Origin: Microbacterium sp. MYb54
GTDB taxonomy: Bacteria > Actinomycetota > Actinomycetes > Actinomycetales > Microbacteriaceae
Direction of reading: 5' to 3'
Length of the DNA stretch: 64,000 nucleotides
NCBI RefSeq assembly: GCF_002979515.1
Contig: NZ_PCPA01000004.1
Coordinates: 186,001 to 250,000, forward strand
Under the pieces are notes generated by a model. It was not told the origin of the DNA, made no database searches, and was given only the letters and a program-made list of their open reading frames with translations. Position numbers and translations under genes: made by a program. This document shows, piece after piece, positions 46,845 to 56,880 of this stretch (its first letter is position 1; every line of letters begins with the position of its first letter).

Positions 46845-47411
46845 TCAGCCCTCGAAGTCGTCCACGCCAGGCATCCAGCTTGCGCCAGGGCGTCCCCACC
46901 CGCGCTTGCGCGTGATCTTCTGCACGGTCTTCCAGTCGCCGTCGGAAAGGCGATCGACATAGAGGATGCCGTCGAGGTGGTCGAACTCATGCTGCATGAT
47001 GCGCGCGCGCCACCCGTCGACATCGATCGAGACCGGCAGTCCATCCAGATCGGTCGCTGTCACGTGGACACGGTCCGAACGGCGCAGTGCGAAACGTTCG
47101 CCGGGGAAGGAGAGGCAGCCCTCCGACTCCAGTTCCGGGTCCGGTTCGCCCGGCTCGAGCGGCACCATCCAGAGCACCGGGTTTATGAGCACGCCGCGCC
47201 AAGGCTGATCGTCGTCATCGGTGTACGAGTAGGTGTAGATCCGCAGAGGCACGCCGACCTGAGGAGCGGCGAGTCCGACGCCGGGCGCGGTGTCCATCGT
47301 CTCGAACATGTCGGCGACGAGGGTGCGGACATCGTCCGTGATCTCTTCGACGGGAGATGCGGGGGAGTGCAGAACGGGGTCGCCAATGATGCGAATCGGA
47401 AGTACAGCCAC
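46845..47411 (-). CDS. def: Peptide deformylase
   Basis: The 188-residue metalloenzyme has the three deformylase motifs: GVGLAAPQ (44-51), EGCLS with metal-binding Cys99, and HEFDH (141-145). It removes formyl from nascent N-terminal Met. The start is GTG 47411, six bases after a TAGGGT box, so the mRNA is leaderless. It is divergent from the DMT/NIPA-like gene with 43 bases between start codons. Confidence 0.95.
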   Translation of the reverse strand: MAVLPIRIIGDPVLHSPASPVEEITDDVRTLVADMFETMDTAPGVGLAAPQVGVPLRIYTYSYTDDDDQPWRGVLINPVLWMVPLEPGEPDPELESEGCLSFPGERFALRRSDRVHVTATDLDGLPVSIDVDGWRARIMQHEFDHLDGILYVDRLSDGDWKTVQKITRKRGWGRPGASWMPGVDDFEG

Positions 47412-47417
47412 GTCACA

Positions 47418-47423
47418 ACCCTA
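47418..47423 (-). promoter_or_regulatory. -10 box (TAGGGT) for leaderless def mRNA
   Basis: On the minus strand TAGGGT ends six bases (TGTGAC) before GTG 47411. Confidence 0.5.
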
Positions 47424-47442
47424 GTCGGCGCGGCTCTGCAGG

Positions 47443-47448
47443 TAGGGT
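47443..47448 (+). promoter_or_regulatory. -10 box (TAGGGT) for leaderless DMT/NIPA-like mRNA
   Basis: TAGGGT ends six bases (CGTACT) before GTG 47455. Mirror image of the def promoter; the two -10 boxes are 19 bases apart. Confidence 0.5.
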
Positions 47449-47454
47449 CGTACT

Positions 47455-48495
47455 GTGACTGCTGGGGTATGGATGAGTGCGGTGGACGATGTCGGCGATC
47501 AGCTCGTCGGCGCGTTCCAGAACCCCGGCTTGCTGCTGGGCATTCCGCTCGCTCTCGCAGGTGCGGTCTTCATGTCGCTCGGAGCGCAGTACCAGCATCG
47601 CGGTGTCGAGAAGGTCGAGCGTCTCAGCGGTTCCGACGGTGCTTCGGGTCTCACGCTCGACCAGATCAAGCGACTGCTGACCCGTCCGTCCTGGCTCATC
47701 GGAACCCTCATGCTCGGGCTCGCCGTGGTCTGTCAGCTCGCCGCGCTCGTGAAGGCACCCCTGATCGTCGTACAGCCGCTCGGAGCGATCGCGCTCGTGA
47801 TCACGACGCTCCTGAATGCGCGGGTGTCCGGCCACGCACCCACCAAGCAGTCGCTCACGGCGATAGCCTGCTGCGTCGGCGGCATCTTCCTCTTCGTGTT
47901 CTTCGCCGCGATCTACGCCACCGAACAGGAAGTGACCGACCGCGAACTGTTCGTGATCCTCGCGCTCCTGCTGGTCGTCATCATCATCCTCGGCGGATGC
48001 TGGCTGATTCTGCGGCACCGCATGCGCGCGTTGTTCTATGTGATCGGCGCCGGCGTGCTCTACGGGTTCGTCGCCACCCTCGCGAAGGTCGTCATCAAGC
48101 GCATCGAGGCGGGGCAGTTCGAGTGGATCACGGCGATCTGCGTCGTCGCCCTCCTCGCCGCTGCCGCGGTGGGCGGTTACTTCGTCCAGACCGCGTACAG
48201 CTCGGGGCCTCCCGACCTCGTGATCGCCGGGCTCACCGTCGTCGACCCGCTCGTCGCCGTCGTGATCGGCATGGTCATCCTCGGTGAGGCCGCGGCCGCT
48301 CCGCCGTGGGTCATGGTGATCTTCGCGATCGCCGGAGCCATCGCGGTGTGGGGAGTCGTCGGTCTCGCGAGGTACCATCCGCAGGTACTCAGCGACAGTC
48401 AGGACCTGGGGATCGTTCGCGGAAGCGATGCATCGTCGTCTGCCGGCGCCGAGGCCGACGGCTCCGGCGACGGAACCGACAAGCCGACTTCCTGA
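47455..48495 (+). CDS. DMT/NIPA-like multi-helix membrane transporter
   Basis: The 346-residue protein has nine to ten hydrophobic helices and the pattern of drug/metabolite transporter (EamA/NIPA-like) proteins: GAVFMSLGAQYQHRGVEKVE near the start, LIVVQPLGAIALVITTLLNA, and late VDPLVAVVIGMVILGEAA. NIPA-like proteins are proposed magnesium transporters; substrate unproven here. The C-terminal tail is acidic and Ser-rich (SDASSSAGAEADGSGDGT). GTG 47455 follows the TAGGGT box; an in-frame ATG lies six codons later. Confidence 0.82.
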   Translation: MTAGVWMSAVDDVGDQLVGAFQNPGLLLGIPLALAGAVFMSLGAQYQHRGVEKVERLSGSDGASGLTLDQIKRLLTRPSWLIGTLMLGLAVVCQLAALVKAPLIVVQPLGAIALVITTLLNARVSGHAPTKQSLTAIACCVGGIFLFVFFAAIYATEQEVTDRELFVILALLLVVIIILGGCWLILRHRMRALFYVIGAGVLYGFVATLAKVVIKRIEAGQFEWITAICVVALLAAAAVGGYFVQTAYSSGPPDLVIAGLTVVDPLVAVVIGMVILGEAAAAPPWVMVIFAIAGAIAVWGVVGLARYHPQVLSDSQDLGIVRGSDASSSAGAEADGSGDGTDKPTS

Positions 48496-48547
48496 CAGAG
48501 GCGCTCGTCTGGACCGGCGCGATGGCGACGGTCGGACTTGCGCGAGC

Positions 48548-49327
48548 TCAGTACGCCTGATCTATCAGGTCGGCCGACACCTCGGAGGCTGCTGCCTCAT
48601 CGACGAAGAACACCGTGCGCTTGCGGCCCTTCGCGCCGGCGGCAGGCACACTCGTGTAACTCGCTCCGGCGAGAGCGAGGCCAAGGGCCGAAGCCTTGTC
48701 GGCACCCGTCATCACGAGCCAGACCCGCTTCGAAGAATTGAGCACCGGGCGCGTCAGCGTGACACGCTCGGGCGGTGGCTTCGGCGATTCGCGGACCGCG
48801 AGGACCGCGGCATCCGTCACCGTGACCTCTTCACGATCCGGGAAGAGGGAAGCGATGTGTCCATCAGGTCCGACGCCGAGGAAGCACACGGCGAACGAAG
48901 GCCAGGGGTGCTCCTCGTTTCCGAAACGGGCGAGCTCGGCAGCGTACGCCGAGGCTGATTCGTCGAGCGTCAGCCCGCTGTCGGGGCCGGAGACCTCGTG
49001 CACGTTCTCCGCCGGGACCGGGATGTGATCCAGCAGCGCCTGCCGGGACTGCAGCGAGTTGCGGTCCACGTCGTCGCGCGGCACGAATCGCTCGTCGCCC
49101 CACCAGAAGTGCACGAGGGCCCAGTCGATCTCGGACGCCCGAGGATGCTCGGCCGCCGCACGCAGCACCGCGCCGCCCATCGAACCGCCGGTGAGGGCGA
49201 TGTGCGCGATCCGACCGTTGCGAGTACGTGCGCGCACGCGCGTCAGGAAACGGTCAGCCACACGGGCGGCGAGGGCGGCAGGTGTGGCTTCCACCACGAC
49301 CCGCTTCTCTGCGGACGATGTCGTCAT
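48548..49327 (-). CDS. pgl: 6-phosphogluconolactonase
   Basis: The 259-residue enzyme of the DevB/NagB-like type has FWWGDERFVPRDDVDRNS and LGVGPDGHIASLFPD, which bind the lactone. It hydrolyses 6-phosphogluconolactone, the second step of the oxidative pentose-phosphate pathway. ATG 49327 has GGAGA nine bases upstream; a GTG at 49336 would overlap the opcA stop (GTGA) and is the alternative. It is the last gene of the tkt-tal-pgi-zwf-opcA-pgl operon. Confidence 0.94.
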   Translation of the reverse strand: MTTSSAEKRVVVEATPAALAARVADRFLTRVRARTRNGRIAHIALTGGSMGGAVLRAAAEHPRASEIDWALVHFWWGDERFVPRDDVDRNSLQSRQALLDHIPVPAENVHEVSGPDSGLTLDESASAYAAELARFGNEEHPWPSFAVCFLGVGPDGHIASLFPDREEVTVTDAAVLAVRESPKPPPERVTLTRPVLNSSKRVWLVMTGADKASALGLALAGASYTSVPAAGAKGRKRTVFFVDEAAASEVSADLIDQAY

Positions 49328-49332
49328 CGACG

Positions 49333-50268
49333 TCACTCTCCAGTCTCGGGCGGACCCAGCTTCTCCCAGCCCTCGGTGATCACTCGACCGTACAGGACGT
49401 CGGGGTCGAGTCGGCGCAGCTCCTCAGCGAGGCACTCGCGAAGAGTGCGCCGGGGCAGGTGCAGGTCGTGGTTCGGCTGGCCGGGCTGGGTGAGCACGGC
49501 GACGCCGGGCGTCGGACGCTCCAGCAGGATGTCACCGGACTCACGAGTCAGACGCACCGACTTGATGCCCTCTTCCCAGTGCTCGGGGTCTTCGTACCTC
49601 CAGCGCACCGGCACCTCCAGCGCCATCTGCAGCCAGGCCGCCAGCAGCGCGGTGGACGGTGACGCCGCAGCACCGCGCACCTCGACACCGGTGATCGGCT
49701 CGTACGGCGGCTGGTCGAGGACGGCGGCGAGCTGCTCCCGCCAGTGCGTCAGACGCGTCCACGCCAGGTCCGTGTCTCCGGGGGCGTGGGTCTCGCCGAG
49801 AAGGGCGAGACGATCACGCACATCGGTCGCCGTGGCCGCATCGGTGATGCGCCGCTGGGCGATCTTGCCGAGCGGCGACTGGGCAGGGGCCACGGGAGCG
49901 GCTTCGGGCCACCAGGCGACGACCGGAGCATCCGGCAGGAGGAGCCCGGTGATCAGACTCTCCTCGTTGCTGGCGGCATCGCCGAAGGCGCGAAGGACGA
50001 CGACCTCGCTGGCGCCGGCGTCGCCACCGACGCGGATCTGCGCGTCGAGGCGGGACTCGCCGTCGCCTGTCGTGATCACGATGACGCGCATCGGGTGCTC
50101 GCGCGATGCATCATTGGCAGCGTCGATCGCAGCTTCGGCGACGCCGTTGCGTGCCGAGATCACGAGCGTGAGCACGCGGCCGAGTGCGACCGCGCCGCCC
50201 TCTTCGCGCACCTTGACGAGCTGCTTGGCGACCTGACTGACCGTCGTGTCGGGAAGGTCGATGATCAC
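49333..50268 (-). CDS. opcA: Glucose-6-phosphate dehydrogenase assembly protein OpcA
   Basis: The 311-residue protein matches OpcA of actinobacteria, with the C-terminal segments TGVEVRGAAASPSTALLAAW and the central EVVVLRAFGDAASN. OpcA binds and stabilises or activates G6PDH (Zwf). ATG 50268 overlaps the zwf stop, and the stop overlaps the pgl start. Position directly after zwf is the typical actinobacterial order. Confidence 0.94.
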   Translation of the reverse strand: MIIDLPDTTVSQVAKQLVKVREEGGAVALGRVLTLVISARNGVAEAAIDAANDASREHPMRVIVITTGDGESRLDAQIRVGGDAGASEVVVLRAFGDAASNEESLITGLLLPDAPVVAWWPEAAPVAPAQSPLGKIAQRRITDAATATDVRDRLALLGETHAPGDTDLAWTRLTHWREQLAAVLDQPPYEPITGVEVRGAAASPSTALLAAWLQMALEVPVRWRYEDPEHWEEGIKSVRLTRESGDILLERPTPGVAVLTQPGQPNHDLHLPRRTLRECLAEELRRLDPDVLYGRVITEGWEKLGPPETGE

Positions 50269-51815
50269 GGGCGTCTCCAGACTCGTCCGTCGCGGGCCAA
50301 GAGGTCATCGGCGGATGCCGGACCCCACGAACCGGGTGCGTACTGCTCCACTGGACCACCGACGGCCGCCCAGTACTTCTCCACCGGGTCGAGGATCTTC
50401 CAGGAGAGCTCGACCTCCTCGTGACGCGGGAACAGCGGCGGGTCGCCGAGGAGCACGTCGAGGATCAGACGCTCGTAGGCCTCAGGGCTCGCCTCGGTGA
50501 AGGCGTGACCGTATCCGAAGTCCATCGTGACGTCACGGACGTTGCTGCCGCTGCCCGGCACCTTCGAGCCGAAGCGGATCGTGACGCCCTCGTCCGGCTG
50601 GACGCGGATGACGAGTGCATTCTGGCCGAGCTCCGAGGCGTTCCCGCGACCGAAGAGGTGCTGGGGAGCGCGCTTGAAGACCACGGCGATCTCCGTCACG
50701 CGGCGTCCGAGACGCTTGCCTGTGCGCAGGTAGAACGGCACGTCCGCCCAGCGGCGCGTGTCGATCTCGAGTTTGATCGCAGCGTAGGTCTCGGTGGTCG
50801 ACTCGGGGTTCATCCCCTCCTCGTCGAGGAAGCCGGTGACCTTCTCGCCGCCCTGCCATCCACCCGCATACTGACCGCGCGCGGTGGCGAGTGAGAGGTC
50901 GTCCGGAACGTGCACCGCCGCGAGGACCTTCTCCTTCTCTGCGCGCAGGTGCTCCGCCGAGAGGCTGATCGGCTCTTCCATCGCGGTGAGTGCGAGCAGT
51001 TGCAGCAGGTGGTTCTGGATCACGTCGCGCGCCGCACCGATGCCGTCGTAGTAGCCCGCGCGCCCACCCACACCGATGTCCTCGGCCATGGTGATCTGCA
51101 CGTGGTCGACGTAGTTGCGGTTCCAGATCGGTTCGTACAGCTCGTTGGCGAAGCGCAGAGCCAGGATGTTCTGGACCGTCTCCTTGCCGAGGTAGTGATC
51201 GATGCGGAAGATCGAGTCGGCCGGGAAGGCGACCTCGAGCGCGGCGTTGAGTGCCCGCGCGGATTCGAGGTCGTGCCCGAACGGCTTCTCGATCACGACG
51301 CGACGCCAGCGCTCGTCATCGTCGCTGTTCTCGCCGACGAGGCCGGAGTCCTTCAGCTGCTTGGCCACCAGCGGGAAGTCCTTCGGCGGGATCGACAGGT
51401 AGAACGCGTGGTTGCCCATGGTGCCGCGTTCGATGTCGAGCTTCTCGATGGTCTCGCGGAGCTTGCGGAACGAGTCGGGATTGTCGAACTCGCCGGAGAC
51501 GAAGCGGATGCCCTGCAGCAGCTGGGTCCACGTCTCCTCGCGGAACGGCGTACGAGCGTGTTCCTTGACAGCGTCGTAGACCACCTGTGCGAAGTCCTGG
51601 TCTTCCCAGTCCCGGCGGGCGAACCCGACCAGGGCGAACCCCGGTGGGAGCAGGCCACGGTTTGCGAGGTCGTAGACCGCGGGCATCAGCTTCTTGCGTG
51701 ACAGGTCTCCGGTGACGCCGAAGATCACGAGGGCGCTGGGCCCGGCGATCCGGTTGAGACGGCGGTCATCGGGGTCACGCAGCGGGTTGTGCCCGCGCGA
51801 GATGGGAACAGACAT
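50265..51815 (-). CDS. zwf: Glucose-6-phosphate 1-dehydrogenase
   Basis: The 516-residue enzyme has VIFGVTGDLSRKKLMPAVYD (nucleotide-binding GxxGDLxxRK motif), the substrate-binding RIDHYLGKETVQNILALRF and RTGKRLGRRVTEIAVVFK. It oxidises glucose-6-phosphate with NADP to 6-phosphogluconolactone and feeds NADPH. The OpcA gene overlaps its end. About 21 bases separate it from the pgi stop, so the whole block is one operon. Confidence 0.96.
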   Translation of the reverse strand: MSVPISRGHNPLRDPDDRRLNRIAGPSALVIFGVTGDLSRKKLMPAVYDLANRGLLPPGFALVGFARRDWEDQDFAQVVYDAVKEHARTPFREETWTQLLQGIRFVSGEFDNPDSFRKLRETIEKLDIERGTMGNHAFYLSIPPKDFPLVAKQLKDSGLVGENSDDDERWRRVVIEKPFGHDLESARALNAALEVAFPADSIFRIDHYLGKETVQNILALRFANELYEPIWNRNYVDHVQITMAEDIGVGGRAGYYDGIGAARDVIQNHLLQLLALTAMEEPISLSAEHLRAEKEKVLAAVHVPDDLSLATARGQYAGGWQGGEKVTGFLDEEGMNPESTTETYAAIKLEIDTRRWADVPFYLRTGKRLGRRVTEIAVVFKRAPQHLFGRGNASELGQNALVIRVQPDEGVTIRFGSKVPGSGSNVRDVTMDFGYGHAFTEASPEAYERLILDVLLGDPPLFPRHEEVELSWKILDPVEKYWAAVGGPVEQYAPGSWGPASADDLLARDGRVWRRP

Positions 51816-51836
51816 CAGTGGGGGATTCTCCTGCTG

Positions 51837-53444
51837 TTACTTCTGTGCGGCTTCGAAGAGAGCGAGCACGTCGTCCGAGGACTCGGTGATCGTCAGCGTG
51901 ACGACGGGGCGGCCGTGCTCGGCGAGCACAGCGGCGTCACCCGCGGCCTGAGCCTGGATGAGCTGCCCGAAGGTGAAGGGACGGTCCGGGATCTCGAGGT
52001 CGACCTCGGTGCGCTCCAGGATCTGCAGGAACACGCCCTGCGCGGGGCCGCCCTTGTGGTACTGGCCGGTCGAGTGCAGGAACCGTGGTCCCCATCCGAA
52101 CGTGGTCGGACGACCCGAGTCCGCCGCGACGAGTTCGCGCAGGCCCTGGAGCTGCGGCACCTCGAGCCGGTTGACATATGCCTGGATCGACACATAGCCG
52201 TCTGCAGGGAGCTGCGCCCAGAGTGCATCGAGCACGCCTTCGACGTTGCCCGAGGCGGCCAGTGCCGGATCCGACACGCGCACCTCGACTCCGTTCTCGA
52301 CGAAGGCCGGAGCGGTCGGCTCCGGGCGGGCGTCGAGGAGTCCGCGGGCGGCGATCTTCGCCGACTCGACGTCGGGCTGATCGAACGGGTTGATGCGGAG
52401 CAGATGACCGGCGATCGCCGTGGCGTACTCCCACACGATGAGCTGGGCGCCGAGCGTGCCGCTGACGAGAATCTCGCCCTCATGACGCTCGTGCAGGTGG
52501 AACTCGTTCGCGTCGTCGACCAGACGGACGATCTGCAGGTCGGCCGGCACAGGGTCGAGCTCGGGGGAGACCGGGAGCAGCACGACCGGGAGGATTCCGG
52601 TGCCGTCCTTGCCGGTGGATTCGGCGATGAGCTGCTCGATCCAGTCGGGGAGACCCTTGATGTGCGTCCCGTCGGTGATCAGGCCCAGCTTGTCGCGCCG
52701 CGGGTTCGTCGCGGCGATGGCCGCACCCAGACGGAGGGCCGGGTTCTCAGCCGAGTCGATGGCGACCTCGAGCGACGAGGCCTCTGCCTCGTTCAGCAGT
52801 TCATCGATGTCGACGCCGGCGAGGCCTGAAGGCACCAGACCGAAGGCGGTGAGGGCCGAGTAGCGCCCTCCGACGTTGGGGTCGGCGTTGAAGACGCGGT
52901 ATCCCGCCTCACGAGCCGAGACGTCGAGCGGGGAGCCCGGGTCGGTGACGACCACGATGCGCTCGACCGGGTCGATTCCGAGGTCACGGAACGCGGCCTC
53001 GAACGTGCGGCGCTGGGAGTCGGTTTCGACGGTGGATCCCGACTTCGACGACACGACCAGGACGGTGTCGGTGAGGCCCTCGTCGAGCGCTGCGAGCACC
53101 TGGCCGGGAGCGGTCGAGTCGAGGATCGTCAACGGCACCCCGGCGGTCTGTGCGATCACCTCGGGAGCGAGCGAGGAGCCGCCCATTCCCGCGAGCACGA
53201 CGCGTGTGACGCCCTTGGCGTTCAGATCGGCACGCAGCGCGACGATCTCGGCGACCAGCGGACGGGAAACCGACACGGCTTCGACCCATCCGAGCCGGAC
53301 GGTGGCCTCAGCCTCGGCTGCGGGACCCCAGAGGGTCGCGTCCCCACCGGTGATACGCGAGGCGATCAGGTCGTGGACGAGACTGGGCACCGTCTCGTCG
53401 ATCGCGGCGCGGGCCGCTCCGGAGGTGTGGATCGAGAAGGTCAT
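51837..53444 (-). CDS. pgi: Glucose-6-phosphate isomerase
   Basis: The 535-residue protein matches the SIS-domain phosphoglucose isomerase of actinobacteria: [35 protein letters not shown] and [19 protein letters not shown]. It interconverts glucose-6-P and fructose-6-P, linking glycolysis to the pentose-phosphate path. The start ATG overlaps the tal stop (ATGA). In-frame readings further upstream are inside tal and rejected. It is unusual for pgi to be encoded within the tkt-tal-zwf block, but this occurs in actinobacteria. Confidence 0.93.
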   Translation of the reverse strand: MTFSIHTSGAARAAIDETVPSLVHDLIASRITGGDATLWGPAAEAEATVRLGWVEAVSVSRPLVAEIVALRADLNAKGVTRVVLAGMGGSSLAPEVIAQTAGVPLTILDSTAPGQVLAALDEGLTDTVLVVSSKSGSTVETDSQRRTFEAAFRDLGIDPVERIVVVTDPGSPLDVSAREAGYRVFNADPNVGGRYSALTAFGLVPSGLAGVDIDELLNEAEASSLEVAIDSAENPALRLGAAIAATNPRRDKLGLITDGTHIKGLPDWIEQLIAESTGKDGTGILPVVLLPVSPELDPVPADLQIVRLVDDANEFHLHERHEGEILVSGTLGAQLIVWEYATAIAGHLLRINPFDQPDVESAKIAARGLLDARPEPTAPAFVENGVEVRVSDPALAASGNVEGVLDALWAQLPADGYVSIQAYVNRLEVPQLQGLRELVAADSGRPTTFGWGPRFLHSTGQYHKGGPAQGVFLQILERTEVDLEIPDRPFTFGQLIQAQAAGDAAVLAEHGRPVVTLTITESSDDVLALFEAAQK

Positions 53445-54553
53445 CGCTGCGACTCCAGACCTTCGGCGACCTGGCTCAGCAGGTCGTGCCACGAATCGAT
53501 GAACTTCGCGACGCCCTCGTCCTCCAGAACCTGGGTGACGTCGGCGAAGTCGATGCCGACCTCGGCGATGCCGGCGAAGACGGCCCGGGCCTCTTCGTAG
53601 CCGCCCGTGATGGTGTCGCCGGTGACGACGCCATGGTCGAAGGTCGCCTCGAGGGTCTTCTCGGGCATCGTGTTGACGACGCCCTGGGCCACGAGCTCGG
53701 TGACGTACAGGGTGTCGGGGAGCGCGGGGTCCTTGACACCGGTCGAAGCCCACAGCGGGCGCTGGGGGTTCGCTCCGGAGCCGATCAGCGCCTTGGCACG
53801 GTCTCCGGCGAACGTCTGCTCGAACAGCTCGTAGGCGAGGCGTGCGTTGGCCAGGCCAGCTTTGCTCTTGAGCGCCTCGGCGACATCCGTGCCGATCGCG
53901 GTGAGGCGCTTGTCGGTCTCGGTGTCGACGCGAGAAACGAAGAACGAGGCGACGGAGTGGATGGTCGACAGGTCGATACCCGCGGCCTTCGCCGTCTCGA
54001 GACCGGTGAGGTACGCCTCGATGACCTCGGCGTAGCGCTCCAGGCTGAAGATCAGCGTGACGTTGACACTGATGCCGGCCCCGATCGCCTCGGCGATGGC
54101 CGGAAGGCCGGCCTTCGTCGCGGGAATCTTCACGAGGAGGTTCGGGCGGTCGACCTTGGCCCACAGCTCCTTGGCCTGAGCCACGGTGCCGGCGGTGTCA
54201 TGCGCCAGGTCGGGGGAGACCTCGATCGAGACACGACCGTCGACGTGGTTCGAGGCTTCCCAGACGGGACGGAACACGTCGAGTGCTGCGGCGACGTCCT
54301 GCGTGGTGGCGGCGAATACCGCTTCCTCGGCGGTCGCACCGGAGGCGGCGAGCTCGGTCACCTGAGCGTCGTACGACGTGTCGTTCTTGTCGGTGATCGC
54401 GTTCGCGAAGATCGTCGGGTTGGTCGTGACACCCACGACGTTGCGCGACGAGATCAGGTCGGCGAGGTTGCCGGACGAGATCCGTGTGCGGGAGAGGTCG
54501 TCGAGCCAGATGCTGACGCCGGCGGCGGCGAGCTGTTCGGTAGGGGTGCTCAT
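53441..54553 (-). CDS. tal: Transaldolase
   Basis: The 370-residue enzyme has [14 protein letters not shown] and [15 protein letters not shown] with the Schiff-base Lys in the KIPAT motif. It transfers a dihydroxyacetone unit between sugar phosphates in the non-oxidative pentose-phosphate path. ATG 54553 overlaps the tkt stop, and the stop overlaps the pgi start. Length is typical of the actinobacterial transaldolase, longer than TalB of E. coli. Confidence 0.95.
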   Translation of the reverse strand: MSTPTEQLAAAGVSIWLDDLSRTRISSGNLADLISSRNVVGVTTNPTIFANAITDKNDTSYDAQVTELAASGATAEEAVFAATTQDVAAALDVFRPVWEASNHVDGRVSIEVSPDLAHDTAGTVAQAKELWAKVDRPNLLVKIPATKAGLPAIAEAIGAGISVNVTLIFSLERYAEVIEAYLTGLETAKAAGIDLSTIHSVASFFVSRVDTETDKRLTAIGTDVAEALKSKAGLANARLAYELFEQTFAGDRAKALIGSGANPQRPLWASTGVKDPALPDTLYVTELVAQGVVNTMPEKTLEATFDHGVVTGDTITGGYEEARAVFAGIAEVGIDFADVTQVLEDEGVAKFIDSWHDLLSQVAEGLESQR

Positions 54554-56667
54554 GCGTTCTCCTTGGTGCTGTTGGCCGCGATTGTCTCGCGGGCGGCCGC
54601 GATGACGGCCTCGGTGGTGATGCCGAACTTCTCGAAGAGGGTCTTGTAGTCGGCGGAGGCGCCGAAGTGGTCGATGCCGACCGAGCGGCCGCGGTCGCCC
54701 ACGATGCCACGCCAGGTGAGTACGGAACCGGCCTCGACCGATACGCGGGCGGTGACGGATGCCGGCAGCACGCTCTCGCGGTACGCCGTGTCCTGCTCGT
54801 CGAACCACTCCAGCGAAGGGGCAGAGACGACACGGACGTTCACACCCTCGGCGGCCAGCGTCTCGCGGGCGTTGACTGCGAGCTGCACTTCGGAACCGGT
54901 GGCGATGATGATGACGTCCGGCGAGCCGCTCGGTGCCTCGGCGAGCACGTACGCACCCTTGGCCGCGTTGTCCGCCGAAGCGAAGACGTCACCAGAGGCT
55001 GCACCTTCGCCACGCTCGAACACCGGGATGTTCTGGCGGGTCAGAGCGATACCCGTCGGGCCCTCGTGGCGGCGGAGGATCTCGAGCCAGGTCGCGGCCG
55101 TCTCGTTCGCGTCGGCAGGGCGCACGACCGAGAAGTTCGGGATCGCGCGAAGCGTCGCGAGCTGCTCGATCGGCTGGTGGGTCGGGCCGTCCTCGCCGAG
55201 GGCGACCGAGTCGTGCGTCCAGACGAAGATGCTCGGCACGTTCATGAGCGCGGCGAGACGCACTGACGGGCGCATGTAGTCGCTGAAGATGAGGAAGGTT
55301 CCGCCGAACGCGCGGGTGGGTCCGTGCAGCACGATGCCGTTGATGATCGCGCCCATGGCGTGCTCGCGGATGCCGAAGTGCAGCACCCGGCCGTAGGGGT
55401 TGCCCGACCACTCGTGGGTCGACCACTCGGCGGGGATGAACGACGGCGCACCCTTGATGGTGGTGAGGTTCGACTCGGCGAGGTCTGCAGAACCGCCCCA
55501 CAGTTCCGGCAGTTCCGCAGCGAGGGCGTTGATGACCTGGCCGGATGCGGCACGGGTCGACACCTCCTTGCCGGACTCGAAGACCGGAAGTGCGCTCGTG
55601 ATGTCGGAGGGGAGCTCCTGCGCCTCGAGGCGGTCGAGCAGAGCCTTCTTCTCGGGGTTCGCTGCGGCCCAGGCGTCGAACGACTTCTGCCAGGTGGCGC
55701 GAACCTCGGCGGCGCGTGCGGCGAGGCCGCGGGTGTGCGCGATGACGTCGTCGGCGACCACGAAGCTCTGCTCCGGGTCGAAGCCGAGGACCTTCTTCGT
55801 CGCGGCCAGCTCGTCGGCGCCGAGGGCTGAGCCGTGGATCTTGCCGGAGTTCTGCTTGCCAGGCGACGGCCAGCCGATGATGGTCTTGAGGATGATGAGC
55901 GACGGCTTAGAGGTCTCGCCCTGAGCTGCCTCGATCGCGGCGTTCAGCTCGGCGACGTCTTCGACGTACTCGCCGGTCTTCTTCCAGTCGACGACCTGTA
56001 CCTGCCAGCCGTACGACTCGTAGCGCTTCGCGACGTCTTCGGTGAAGGCGACGTTCGTGTCGTCCTCGATCGAGATCTGGTTCGAGTCGTAGATCGCGAT
56101 CAGGTTTCCGAGCTGCTGGTGGCCGGCAAGCGACGAAGCCTCGCTGGTCACGCCCTCCTGGAGGTCGCCGTCGCCGGCGATCACGTACACGAAGTGGTCG
56201 AACGGGCTGGTGCCCGCTGCGGCCTCGGGATCGAAGAGGCCACGCTCGTACCGTGCCGCGTAGGCGAAGCCCACCGCCGACGCGAGACCCTGGCCAAGGG
56301 GGCCGGTCGTGATCTCGACGCCCTTGGTGTGGCCGTACTCCGGGTGGCCGGGCGTGAGCGAGCCCCAGGTGCGCAGCGCCTTGAGATCGTCGAGCTCGAG
56401 ACCGAAGCCGCCGAGGTAGAGCTCGACGTACTGGGTGAGGGAGGAGTGCCCGACCGACAGGATGAATCGGTCCCGTCCGAGCCAGTCGGTGTCGGTGGGG
56501 TCGTGCCGCAGCACTCGCTGGTAGAGGACGTACGCGGCAGGAGCGAGGCTCATTGCCGTGCCGGGGTGACCGTTACCGACCTTCTCCACGGCGTCAGCCG
56601 CCAGGATTCGAGCGGTGTCCACCGCGCGCCGATCGATCTCATCCCACTGCAATTCCGACACGTTCAT
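54550..56667 (-). CDS. tkt: Transketolase
   Basis: The 705-residue TPP enzyme has [20 protein letters not shown], the TPP-binding [20 protein letters not shown] and the pyrimidine-binding region with [14 protein letters not shown]. It moves two-carbon units between sugar phosphates. ATG 56667 ([10 protein letters not shown]) is chosen by homology; upstream in-frame codons to 56736 are not conserved, although the nearby GAAAGG is close to the ATG. It begins the six-gene operon. The divergent ctaB gene starts at 56881. Confidence 0.96.
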   Translation of the reverse strand: MNVSELQWDEIDRRAVDTARILAADAVEKVGNGHPGTAMSLAPAAYVLYQRVLRHDPTDTDWLGRDRFILSVGHSSLTQYVELYLGGFGLELDDLKALRTWGSLTPGHPEYGHTKGVEITTGPLGQGLASAVGFAYAARYERGLFDPEAAAGTSPFDHFVYVIAGDGDLQEGVTSEASSLAGHQQLGNLIAIYDSNQISIEDDTNVAFTEDVAKRYESYGWQVQVVDWKKTGEYVEDVAELNAAIEAAQGETSKPSLIILKTIIGWPSPGKQNSGKIHGSALGADELAATKKVLGFDPEQSFVVADDVIAHTRGLAARAAEVRATWQKSFDAWAAANPEKKALLDRLEAQELPSDITSALPVFESGKEVSTRAASGQVINALAAELPELWGGSADLAESNLTTIKGAPSFIPAEWSTHEWSGNPYGRVLHFGIREHAMGAIINGIVLHGPTRAFGGTFLIFSDYMRPSVRLAALMNVPSIFVWTHDSVALGEDGPTHQPIEQLATLRAIPNFSVVRPADANETAATWLEILRRHEGPTGIALTRQNIPVFERGEGAASGDVFASADNAAKGAYVLAEAPSGSPDVIIIATGSEVQLAVNARETLAAEGVNVRVVSAPSLEWFDEQDTAYRESVLPASVTARVSVEAGSVLTWRGIVGDRGRSVGIDHFGASADYKTLFEKFGITTEAVIAAARETIAANSTKENA

Positions 56668-56880
56668 GCCCTTTCCGACAGTTTCGAGGGCGCCCGTATT
56701 CCCTGGCGCATCCGCATCATCACGGAGAGTGTGCACATCGCCGGGCGCGCGAGTGGTTTCAGCATAGCGGTGACGGGAGTTGCGCTACGCGGGCCCGCGA
56801 GCCGGAAGAGGTCATCCCGTGTCATACACTGGAGAGGTTGTCCGGTCACACGTGCGGAGGAGGCGATCGAGATCTCGACG

